Positions 6,156-11,625 of a stretch of DNA of 11,625 bases are shown here, in pieces (position 1 is the stretch's first letter; every line of letters begins with the position of its first letter). The notes under the pieces are model-generated. The model was not told the DNA's origin. It ran no database searches and saw only the letters and a program-made list of their open reading frames with translations. The stretch is from contig JAEZQR010000265.1 of assembly GCA_023413015.1 (NCBI GenBank), positions 1 through 11,625 on the forward strand, written 5' to 3'. Made by a program: the position numbers and the translations under genes. This DNA is from Pseudomonadota bacterium (GTDB lineage Bacteria; Pseudomonadota; Alphaproteobacteria; Sphingomonadales; Sphingomonadaceae).

Positions 6156-7403
6156 ATGCACAGCAGCGACGTGATCATCATCGGCGGCGGACTGGTCGGC
6201 ATGACGCTGGCCCTGGCGCTCGATGCGCATGGCTTGTCGAGCGCGGTGGTCGACAGCGCCGATCTGTCGACGACGCTCGCGCCGGGCTTCGACGGACGGG
6301 CCTCGGCCATCGCCAGCGCCTCGGCGCGGATGTTCGAGGCGATCGGGCTGATGGAGCGGCTGGCGCCGCACGGCTGCGCCATCAACGAGATCCGCGTCAC
6401 CGACGGGCTGTCGCCGCTTCACCTGCACTTCGACGCGCGCGAGGGCGACACCGGCCCGCTGGGCTATATGTTCGAGAATCGCGTGCTGCGCGTCGCGCTG
6501 ATCGAAGCCGCGAAGGAGGCGGCGAACCTGCGCCTGTTCGCGCCGGCGCGCTACCGCGACATCCGGCGCGAGGCGACCGGCGCGACCGTCGAGCTGGACG
6601 ACGGCACGGTGCTCACGGCGCCGCTGGTGATCGCGGCGGACGGCCGCCGGTCCGCGGTGCGCGAGGCGGCCGGCATCCGCACGGGCCGCTGGCAGTATGA
6701 CCACACCGCGATCGTCACGATGATCGAGCATGAGGTGCCGCACGGCAACATCGCGTTCGAGCTGTTCTATCCCACGGGCCCCTTCGCCATCCTGCCGATG
6801 AAAGCGGCCGGCGCGCCGAACGGCGCGACCGACGCGGTTCCCGGCACGCGATCGGCGATCGTGTGGTCGGTGCGGTCCGAGGATGCGCCGGCCTATCTGG
6901 AGCTTCCCGAGCGGGCGATGGTGGCCGAGCTGGAAAAGCGGATGGGCGGGTTCCTGGGCGAGCTGCGCCTGATCGCGCCGCGATCCTCCTACCCGCTCGG
7001 CTTCCATCATGCCGAGCGCTACATCGACGAGCGGCTGGCGCTGATCGGCGACGCCGCGCACGGCATCCATCCGATCGCAGGTCAGGGCCTCAACATGGGG
7101 CTGCGCGACGTGGCGACGCTCGCCGAGGTGCTGGTCGAAGCCGCGCGGCTGGGCCTCGACCTCGGCGAGCCGGCGGTGCTCGAACGCTATCAGCGCTGGC
7201 GGCGGCTTGACAATGCGATGGTGGCGGGCGCGACCGACCTGCTGACCCGGCTGTTCGGCATTCCCGGCCGCCCAGCCGCGGCGGTGCGGCGGCTGGGGCT
7301 CGCGGCGGTCCATCGCCTGCCGCCATTGAAGCGCTTCTTCATGGCCGAGGCGCGCGGCGAGACCGGCGACCTGCCGAAGCTGCTACAGGGGTTAGCAGTC
7401 TAG
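6156..7403 (+). CDS. FAD-dependent UbiH/UbiF/COQ6-family hydroxylase (ubiquinone biosynthesis)
   Basis: A 415-residue flavoprotein monooxygenase that adds a hydroxyl to the aromatic ring of a ubiquinone precursor using O2 and NAD(P)H. Near the N-terminus the dinucleotide-binding motif is DVIIIGGGLVG (5-15). The central ADGRRSAVR (161-169) is the DG motif joining FAD and NAD(P)H binding. LIGDAAHGIHPIAGQGLNMGLRD (297-319) is the second FAD motif, characteristic of the UbiH/COQ6 branch. Length is normal for the family. Alphaproteobacteria often use one broad enzyme (UbiL type) for several ring positions, so which carbon is modified cannot be told here and I give no symbol. The ATG at 6156 follows AAGAGGAG closely and is preceded by a hairpin. 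The gene is divergent from ftsK, with no co-transcribed neighbour evident. Confidence 0.9.
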   Translation: MHSSDVIIIGGGLVGMTLALALDAHGLSSAVVDSADLSTTLAPGFDGRASAIASASARMFEAIGLMERLAPHGCAINEIRVTDGLSPLHLHFDAREGDTGPLGYMFENRVLRVALIEAAKEAANLRLFAPARYRDIRREATGATVELDDGTVLTAPLVIAADGRRSAVREAAGIRTGRWQYDHTAIVTMIEHEVPHGNIAFELFYPTGPFAILPMKAAGAPNGATDAVPGTRSAIVWSVRSEDAPAYLELPERAMVAELEKRMGGFLGELRLIAPRSSYPLGFHHAERYIDERLALIGDAAHGIHPIAGQGLNMGLRDVATLAEVLVEAARLGLDLGEPAVLERYQRWRRLDNAMVAGATDLLTRLFGIPGRPAAAVRRLGLAAVHRLPPLKRFFMAEARGETGDLPKLLQGLAV

Positions 7404-7420
7404 GAGGCCTCATCCGCCTC
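7379..7420 (+). terminator. Tandem hairpins at the 3' end of the hydroxylase gene (weak terminator candidate)
   Basis: CTGCTA (7380-7385) pairs with TAGCAG (7393-7398), extended by one G-U pair, inside the last codons. GAGGC (7404-7408) then pairs with GCCTC (7416-7420) directly after the stop codon. No strong U-tract follows, only TTTAGTT further on. They may help end transcription or protect the mRNA end; evidence is limited to the pairing. Confidence 0.3.
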
Positions 7421-7538
7421 ACGGCATGTTTAGTTACTGCGCTACAACGGTGCTTGACTCGGCAGAACACCCTGCCCACTCTCTATAGTTTGACACTAAA
7501 CGTTGAGCATTCGTTGGTGCTCGCATGAGAGAGACGCG

Positions 7539-7811
7539 ATGAGTGGAACGATCGTGATGCTGCTGCTTCTTGCGGCGCCTGATGTAGCCCCATCTGACGC
7601 GGCTGCGCCGGTCGCTTCCTCTGCAGCAAGGCCCCAAGACGGCAAGCGCCAAATCTGCCGGGTCAGCACGACCACCGGGAGCCGCCTTATTCAGAAGAAG
7701 ACATGCGGCACCAAGTCCGACTGGGCGCTCATCAATCGTGAATCGAAAGACAATCTCGACAAGTCCGTCATCGGGGGCGCCTATTGCAACCCCGAAGGCG
7801 CGCCCTGCTAG
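7539..7811 (+). CDS. Small exported four-cysteine protein, function unknown
   Basis: A 90-residue protein. Residues 1-13 are hydrophobic (IVMLLLLAA) and are followed by an Ala/Pro-rich stretch to about residue 30, which reads as a signal peptide or anchor plus a low-complexity spacer. The remainder has cysteines at 40, 56, 83 and 90. The core (QIC, then TTTGSRL, then KKTCGTKSDWALI) matches a pattern I associate with small sphingomonad exported proteins: C, about six residues, TGSR, then C, T/K and W. The last cysteine is the final residue. Two disulfides in the periplasm are plausible. Base use in the second half is visibly less GC-rich than in its neighbours. GAGAGAG upstream serves as a Shine-Dalgarno. 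A TTG at 7503 is an unlikely earlier start. The gene is convergent with the Trm112-like gene. A TTGACT (7454) and TATAGT (7484) upstream are too far apart to be one promoter. Confidence 0.7.
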   Translation: MSGTIVMLLLLAAPDVAPSDAAAPVASSAARPQDGKRQICRVSTTTGSRLIQKKTCGTKSDWALINRESKDNLDKSVIGGAYCNPEGAPC

Positions 7812-8041
7812 CGCCAGATTGGATTTGGCGGATGGCCGACGAACCGGCGCCCCTTAGGAGACTCCGAAGGTTGGATTTCGCGGGCTTCCTCGATCAGCAT
7901 GATCGGTACGCCGTTGCGGATCGGGTAGCCGAGGCCGGCAGCGTCGCTGATGAGTTCCTGCGCTTCCTTGTCGTAGCGCAGGCGCGTCTTCGTCATCGGG
8001 CAGACGAGGATCTCGAGGAGGCGGGGGTCGATCTCGGGCAT
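7808..8041 (-). CDS. Trm112/YcaR (UPF0434) family small protein
   Basis: A 77-residue protein. It opens with LLEILVCPMTKTRLRYD (8-24), continues with AQELISDAAGLGYPIRNGVPIML (27-49) and ends EEAREI, the family's conserved pattern. Trm112 proteins are small zinc-ribbon-type partners that activate methyltransferases acting on tRNA, rRNA or release factors. The bacterial YcaR-like members are poorly characterised. Only one cysteine remains (Cys15, in LVCPM), so a classic four-cysteine zinc site is absent, as is usual in many alphaproteobacterial copies. It is the last gene of a three-gene minus-strand operon: its ATG (8041-8039) overlaps the TGA of the LON-domain gene (8043-8041) by one base. 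Translation is therefore probably coupled. Its stop shares CTAG with the convergent small exported-protein gene. Confidence 0.85.
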   Translation of the reverse strand: MPEIDPRLLEILVCPMTKTRLRYDKEAQELISDAAGLGYPIRNGVPIMLIEEAREIQPSESPKGRRFVGHPPNPIWR

Positions 8042-8685
8042 CAGTGGAGCGTCACCTGGGTTACGTCGGCGGGGAGCGCGAAGGCCATCAGCGTCGAGAG
8101 CACGCCGGCGCGGTCGCGCAACGAGGGGGCCTCGATCAGCGCCTGCTTCTCCGCGACATCGAAGGGGCAGACAGCGGTCAGCGTGTTGACGAGCGATTCG
8201 TCGTCCGCACCCGAAACCGCGTCCCAGTCGGCGGACAGCCCTTGCGTGTCGAGATAGGCGCGCAGGCTGTTCTCGAGGTCGGCACGCACCGCGGCCGGCA
8301 GCGGATCGGGCTCGCGCCAGTCGGCGGCGTAAGGTTCAAAGTCGGGCACGACCTGGCGGTAGGGTGTCGACACGTCGAGCTCGCGGGCGATGCGGAAGCG
8401 GGTGAGCCCGACGAGCGTGATGAGGAAGCGGCCGTCGCCGGTCTCGGCGAACTGCGTGATGCGGCCGAGGCCGCCCACCTCGTAGAGCGCCGGCGGCTCG
8501 GTATCGTCCTTCGGCTGGACCATGCCGATCAGCCGGTGCCCGTCCATCGCGTCGCGCACCATTGCGAGATAGCGCGGCTCGAAGATATTGAGCGGCAGCT
8601 CGGCACGCGGCAGCATCAGCGCGCCCGCCAGCGGGAACACCGGGATTTCGGCGGGAAGCGTATCGGCGCTGAAGTGCGGCGTCAT
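8041..8685 (-). CDS. LON N-terminal substrate-binding domain protein (no protease domain)
   Basis: A 214-residue protein with only the LON substrate-binding (PUA-like) domain. IPVFPLAGALMLPRAELPLNIFEPRYLAMVRDAM (about 13-46) is the family signature, followed by IGMVQPKDD and FLITLVGLTRFRI (strands of the same fold). A helical C-terminus (about 125-214) matches the bacterial stand-alone family. No ATPase or serine-lysine protease part follows, so this is not Lon itself. It may recognise damaged or unfolded protein, but its role is not established. The ATG at 8685 is chosen because it overlaps the TGA of the thioredoxin-TPR gene as ATGA, a typical coupled junction. An in-frame start at 8730 would add 15 residues inside that gene. 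It is the second gene of the operon. Confidence 0.9.
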   Translation of the reverse strand: MTPHFSADTLPAEIPVFPLAGALMLPRAELPLNIFEPRYLAMVRDAMDGHRLIGMVQPKDDTEPPALYEVGGLGRITQFAETGDGRFLITLVGLTRFRIARELDVSTPYRQVVPDFEPYAADWREPDPLPAAVRADLENSLRAYLDTQGLSADWDAVSGADDESLVNTLTAVCPFDVAEKQALIEAPSLRDRAGVLSTLMAFALPADVTQVTLH

Positions 8686-9593
8686 GAAAAGAGGATCGCC
8701 GACAGGCGGCGACGGACGTTCATCACCCACGGGTCCTCGAGACCCACCGCCTCGAACAGCTTCAAGAGCCGGTCGCGCGCCGCGCCTTCATTCCAGGCGC
8801 GGTCGCGACGGATGACCTCCAAGAGTTCGTCGGCAGCCGCATCACGGTCACCGCGCGCCATCAGCCCGCCGGCCAGCTCGTAGCGCTGAGCCAGATCGTC
8901 GGGGTTCGCCGCGACGCGGGCGCGCAAGGACTCGAGATCGGCGACAGGGGCCGCCTCGCGGGCGAGCGCGAGCGCGGCGCGCGCCTGCACGACGGGCGCA
9001 TCCTTCGATTCGGCGGGGAGGCTGCCGAGCACGCCCTGCGCCTCGTCGAGCCGGCCGAGGCCGACGAGCGCACGCGCAACGCCGGCGACCACGTCGGCAC
9101 GGTCGGGCACCTCGGCGGCGAGCGCGGTGAAGATGCGGTAGGCTTCCTCATAGGCGCCGTCCCCGAGCGCCGCCTGGCCCGCCTCGATCAGCGGCTCGAT
9201 GTCAGCCGCGCTCGCGGCTTCCGCACCGGCCCCGATCGGCAGCTGCGCGAGGATCTGGTCGAGATATTGCTTCACCTGCGCCTCGGTGCGCGCGGGCGTC
9301 AGGTCGGCGATCGGCTGGCCCTGAAACACGGCATAAACAGTGGGTACCGACTGGATGCGGAACTGCGCGGCGATGGTCTGATTCTTGTCGACGTCGACCT
9401 TGACGTATCTGACGCCCTTGTCGGCGTAGTCGGCGGTCACCTTCTCAAGAACGGGGGTGAGCGCCTTGCAGGGCCCGCACCATTCGGCGGTGAACTGCAG
9501 GACGACGAGGGCGTCCATCGACCCCTCGATCACGTCGCGCCGGAATGCCTCGATGCTCGCACGTTCGCTCGCTGCGGTGGAAAGGCTCGCCAC
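8682..9593 (-). CDS. Thioredoxin-TPR co-chaperone, CnoX (YbbN)-like
   Basis: A 303-residue protein with a thioredoxin domain (about 12-117) and a C-terminal helical TPR-like region (about 131-300). The active site is AEWCGPC (36-42) and the cis-proline motif is SVPTVYAVF (82-90). CnoX proteins hold oxidatively stressed proteins and hand them to GroEL/DnaK. E. coli CnoX lacks a working CxxC, while the Caulobacter type keeps it. This copy has both cysteines, so redox activity is likely. I chose GTG at 9593 because AAGGGG lies 8 nt upstream and the protein then begins MASLS, close to the family start. The ATG at 9632 has no Shine-Dalgarno and sits in the centre of a perfect palindrome; TTG at 9659 is a third option. 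It heads the operon with the LON-domain and Trm112-like genes. Confidence 0.9.
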   Translation of the reverse strand: MASLSTAASERASIEAFRRDVIEGSMDALVVLQFTAEWCGPCKALTPVLEKVTADYADKGVRYVKVDVDKNQTIAAQFRIQSVPTVYAVFQGQPIADLTPARTEAQVKQYLDQILAQLPIGAGAEAASAADIEPLIEAGQAALGDGAYEEAYRIFTALAAEVPDRADVVAGVARALVGLGRLDEAQGVLGSLPAESKDAPVVQARAALALAREAAPVADLESLRARVAANPDDLAQRYELAGGLMARGDRDAAADELLEVIRRDRAWNEGAARDRLLKLFEAVGLEDPWVMNVRRRLSAILFS

Positions 9594-9601
9594 GTCTGCT
9601 A

Positions 9602-9607
9602 CCCCTT
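9602..9607 (-). promoter_or_regulatory. Shine-Dalgarno supporting the GTG start of the CnoX-like gene
   Basis: On the minus strand AAGGGG ends 8 nt before GTG at 9593. No comparable purine run precedes the ATG at 9632. This motif decides the start chosen. Confidence 0.6.
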
Positions 9608-9621
9608 GATCGTTGTTCCGG

Positions 9622-9643
9622 TCGCGCCCCATATGGGGCGCGA
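9622..9643. promoter_or_regulatory. Perfect 22-bp palindrome upstream of the CnoX operon
   Basis: The half-site TCGCGCCCCAT (9622-9632) is followed without a gap by its exact reverse complement (9633-9643), centred on CATATG. It lies 29 bp upstream of the chosen GTG. A TAAAAT on the minus strand (9679-9684) could be a -10 for the operon, which would put the palindrome in the transcribed leader. A dimeric repressor operator or an 11-bp cruciform/hairpin are both possible. No T-tract follows on either strand, so it is not an ordinary terminator. Confidence 0.55.
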
Positions 9644-9687
9644 GGGTGGCGGATGCCAAGCCTGAGGCCCCGATTGCATTTTAATGC

Positions 9688-9715
9688 TTGCGCGGGCCGA
9701 AGGCGCTGTGATAGC
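9688..9715 (+). promoter_or_regulatory. Candidate promoter of tRNA-Gly
   Basis: CTTGCGC (TTGCGC at 9688-9693) and GATAGC (9710-9715) are 16 bp apart, placing transcription start around 9722, some 36 nt before the tRNA. TTG and the TA of the -10 fit alphaproteobacterial promoters only partly. The assignment is supported mainly by position. Confidence 0.4.
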
Positions 9716-9757
9716 AGCCGCGCCTCAACTGGATCACCGCTTCACGCGGTTCGCGAT

Positions 9758-9832
9758 GCGGGCGTAGCTCAGGGGTAGAGCGCAACCTTGCCAAGGTTGA
9801 AGTCGAGGGTTCGAATCCCTTCGCCCGCTCCA
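9758..9832 (+). tRNA. tRNA-Gly (anticodon GCC)
   Basis: The 75-nt gene includes an encoded CCA (9830-9832). The acceptor stem GCGGGCG (9758-9764) pairs with CGCCCGC (9822-9828), with discriminator T as expected for glycine. The D arm reads AGCTCAGGGGTAGAGC. The anticodon stem CAACC/GGTTG (9783-9787, 9795-9799) closes the loop TTGCCAA with anticodon GCC at 9790-9792. The T arm reads GAGGGTTCGAATCCCTT. All four arms are intact. It reads GGC and GGT glycine codons, abundant in this GC-rich DNA. The 121 bp between it and bioF hold no gene; CAGCCT (9848) and AGGCTG (9868) could form a weak stem. Confidence 0.97.
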
Positions 9833-9953
9833 GTTGTTTCTCAGGCCAGCCTTCCAATTCCAGACTTAGGCTGAACGAGCCCGCGCCGCTTGCGTTGCGA
9901 TCGCTATCGCCTACAAGGGTCGCCGTCGTATCCGGGTCATCTCCTCTGGCATC

Positions 9954-11087
9954 ATGCTTCTCCAGCACCAGCAGCACCTCGCCGATCTGGCGGGCTGCAA
10001 TCGCCGACGCACGCTGAGTCCTCGGACCGGCATCGACTTTGCGTCCAATGACTATCTTGGCCTTACGTCGCACCCCATGCTTCGCCACGCTGTCGAGCAG
10101 GCACTCGCGCGCGGCGTGCCGATCGGCGCGGGCGGCTCGCGCCTGCTGCGCGGTAACCATCCCGAGCATGAGGCGCTCGAAGCCGAGGCGGCCGTATTCT
10201 TCGGGGTGGAGCGCGCGCTGTTCTTCTCCAGCGGCTATGCGGCAAACGCGACGCTCGTCTCGACGCTACCCCAACGCGGTGACCTGATCGTCCATGATGC
10301 GCTCGTCCACGCCAGCGCGCACGAAGGCCTGCGGCTGGGTCGGGCAGCTGCGGTCTCGGTCGCCCACAACGATGTCGGCGCCTTCGAGGAGGCGATCCGG
10401 CGCTGGCGCGTCGAAGGCAACAGCGGCCGTGTCTGGATCGTGGTCGAAAGCCTCTATTCGATGGACGGCGACCAGGCCCCGCTGGCCGATCTTGCGGCGC
10501 TGGCCGACCGGCACGATGCCATGCTGCTCATCGACGAGGCGCATGCCGTCGGCGTGTTCGGGCCTGAGGGACGCGGGCTCGCCGCCGGCCTTGATGGGTG
10601 TGAAAACGTGATCACACTCAAGACCTGCGGCAAGGCATTGGGCTGCGAGGGCGCGCTCCTTTGCGGCTCCGAAGTGATGCGCGACTTCCTCGTCAATCGT
10701 AGCCGGCCCTTCATCTTCTCGACCGCGCCGTCGCCATTGATGGCCGCGGCTGTCCGCGAGGCGCTGCGCCTGCTCGCGCATGAGCCCGAGCGTCGGGCCG
10801 CGCTCCATGGTCTCGCCCGGCACGCCGGCGCCCTGTTTGCCGACCGCCTGGGCGTGCCCGACAGCGGCTCGCAGATCCTGCCGGTGATCCTGGGCAATGA
10901 TGCGCGGGCGATGCAAACGGCGGCCGCGCTTCAGCAGGCCGGCTTCGACGTTCGTGGTATCCGCCCGCCGACCGTGCCCGAGGGCACCGCGCGGCTGCGC
11001 ATCTCGATCACGCTCAACGTGACCGAGGCCGACATCGATGGTCTGGTGGATGCCTTGGAGGCACTTCTTGGGGAGCCGGTAGCGTGA
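9954..11087 (+). CDS. bioF: 8-amino-7-oxononanoate synthase, BioF
   Basis: A 377-residue PLP-dependent enzyme that condenses pimeloyl-ACP (or -CoA) with L-alanine to make 8-amino-7-oxononanoate (KAPA), the first step of the conserved biotin ring assembly. The alpha-oxoamine synthase pattern is complete: DFASNDYLGL (28-37), GAGGSRLLRGNHPEHEALE (58-76), FFSSGYAANA (90-99), VESLYSMDGD (164-173) and LLIDEAHAVGVFGPEGRG (191-208), which holds the Asp and His that contact the cofactor. LKTCGKALGCEGA (222-234) has Lys227 as the likely Schiff-base lysine. The ATG at 9954 is the first start after an in-frame stop at 9867. It has no clear Shine-Dalgarno. The stop overlaps the bioD start as GTGA, so the two genes are translated together. 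No BirA-type operator is obvious upstream. Confidence 0.96.
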   Translation: MLLQHQQHLADLAGCNRRRTLSPRTGIDFASNDYLGLTSHPMLRHAVEQALARGVPIGAGGSRLLRGNHPEHEALEAEAAVFFGVERALFFSSGYAANATLVSTLPQRGDLIVHDALVHASAHEGLRLGRAAAVSVAHNDVGAFEEAIRRWRVEGNSGRVWIVVESLYSMDGDQAPLADLAALADRHDAMLLIDEAHAVGVFGPEGRGLAAGLDGCENVITLKTCGKALGCEGALLCGSEVMRDFLVNRSRPFIFSTAPSPLMAAAVREALRLLAHEPERRAALHGLARHAGALFADRLGVPDSGSQILPVILGNDARAMQTAAALQQAGFDVRGIRPPTVPEGTARLRISITLNVTEADIDGLVDALEALLGEPVA

Positions 11088-11625
11088 GTCTTCGGATCGT
11101 CGTCACGGGCACCGACACGAACATCGGCAAAACGGTCTTCTCGGCCGCCCTCTGCGCCGCTCTTGGCGCCGACTATTGGAAGCCGGTCCAGTCCGGCCTC
11201 GAGGGCGAGACCGACAGCGAGCTGGTCGCGCGCCTGGGCGGCTTGCCGCCCGAACATATTCACCCGGAAGCCTATCGGCTGTCGCTGCCGGCCTCGCCGC
11301 ACCTGGCGGCCGCGAACGAGAATGTCGCGATCCAGGCGCTGGCACTGACGCCGCCGGCGACGGAGCGGGCGCTGGTGATCGAAGGCGCGGGCGGCCTGCT
11401 GGTGCCGCTCACGCCCAATCTCGTCTTTGCCGACGTCTTTCGCCGCTGGCACCTGCCGGTCGTGCTCTGCGCGCGGACATCGCTCGGCACCATCAACCAC
11501 AGCCTGCTCTCGATCGAGAGCTTACGCGCGCGCCGTATCCCGATCTTGGGCATCGCCTTCATCGGCGAGGCGAACGAGGACAGCGAGGCCACGATCGCGC
11601 GCATCGGCGAGGTGCGCCGGCTGGG
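11084..11625 (+). CDS. bioD: Dethiobiotin synthetase, BioD (partial at window end)
   Basis: About 180 residues are visible, with no stop before the window ends; family members are about 200-230 long. The enzyme uses ATP and CO2 to close the ureido ring of 7,8-diaminononanoate, giving dethiobiotin. The P-loop is GTDTNIGKT (9-17), YWKPVQSG (31-38) carries the catalytic lysine, and IEGAGGLLVPLT (about 106-117) is the second conserved motif. RTSLGTINHSLLSIESL (about 137-153) is the base-binding and dimer region. The GTG start at 11084 overlaps the bioF stop (GTGA). bioA, which makes the substrate, is the expected next gene but lies outside the window. Assignment is firm; only the C-terminus is unseen. 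Confidence 0.95.
   Translation, partial: MSLRIVVTGTDTNIGKTVFSAALCAALGADYWKPVQSGLEGETDSELVARLGGLPPEHIHPEAYRLSLPASPHLAAANENVAIQALALTPPATERALVIEGAGGLLVPLTPNLVFADVFRRWHLPVVLCARTSLGTINHSLLSIESLRARRIPILGIAFIGEANEDSEATIARIGEVRRL

Noticed and set aside
6144..7313. A 389-codon open frame antisense to the hydroxylase gene
   Set aside because: It is a shadow frame of a well-supported flavoprotein gene, with low-complexity Arg/Ala/His composition.
7454..7489. TTGACT and TATAGT as a promoter for the small exported-protein gene
   Set aside because: The spacing is 24 bp, well outside the 16-19 bp needed.
9870..9953. An open stretch in frame with bioF reading AIAIAYKGRRRIRVIS, faintly like the end of a BrnT-type toxin
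   Set aside because: It is too short, has no start codon, and the resemblance is weak enough for chance.
9681..10169. A 162-codon minus-strand frame over the tRNA and the bioF 5' end
   Set aside because: It contains AKGFEPSTSTLARLRSTPEL, the well-known spurious translation of the reverse complement of tRNA-Gly.

Overview
The window looks like chromosomal DNA of a GC-rich alphaproteobacterium, most probably a sphingomonad (Sphingomonas or a close relative). The reasons are high GC throughout, an UrcA-family secreted protein beside a TonB-dependent receptor, a four-cysteine exported protein of a type I associate with sphingomonads, and dispersed intergenic repeats of the kind common in that group. 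This placement is inference; no rRNA gene is present.

Layout. 1-185 (minus) is the N-terminus of a one-TM, proline-rich, TonB-like protein. A 224-bp divergent gap follows, then the UrcA-family gene (plus, 410-817). This gene converges on an 823-aa TonB-dependent receptor gene (minus, 841-3312). A 283-bp gap with two repeat-like elements separates the receptor from ftsK (minus, 3596-5950). A 205-bp divergent region between ftsK and a UbiH/COQ6-type hydroxylase gene (plus, 6156-7403) is unusually rich in inverted repeats. Next is a small exported four-cysteine protein (plus, 7539-7811), which shares a CTAG stop tetranucleotide with a convergent minus-strand operon. In transcription order that operon is a thioredoxin-TPR co-chaperone (CnoX-like, 9593-8682), a LON-N-domain protein (8685-8041) and a Trm112/YcaR-like protein (8041-7808), with start and stop codons overlapping at both junctions. 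A 22-bp perfect palindrome lies just upstream of the operon. Then come tRNA-Gly(GCC) (9758-9832), bioF (9954-11087) and the 5' part of bioD (11084 to the window end), a biotin operon with a GTGA overlap.

How the genes fit together. The TonB-like fragment, UrcA-family protein and receptor are envelope genes. The hydroxylase belongs to quinone biosynthesis and FtsK to chromosome segregation and division. The CnoX-LON-Trm112 set suggests proteostasis and translation support. bioF and bioD encode two consecutive steps of biotin synthesis.

Most of the window is ordinary core genome. The parts that deserve a second look are the structured DNA/RNA between ftsK and the hydroxylase gene, the palindrome ahead of the CnoX operon, and the small four-cysteine protein. 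I see no CRISPR array, insertion sequence or prophage gene. No gene-free stretch exceeds 300 bases; the largest are 3313-3595, 186-409 and 5951-6155, and each is described in its entry.
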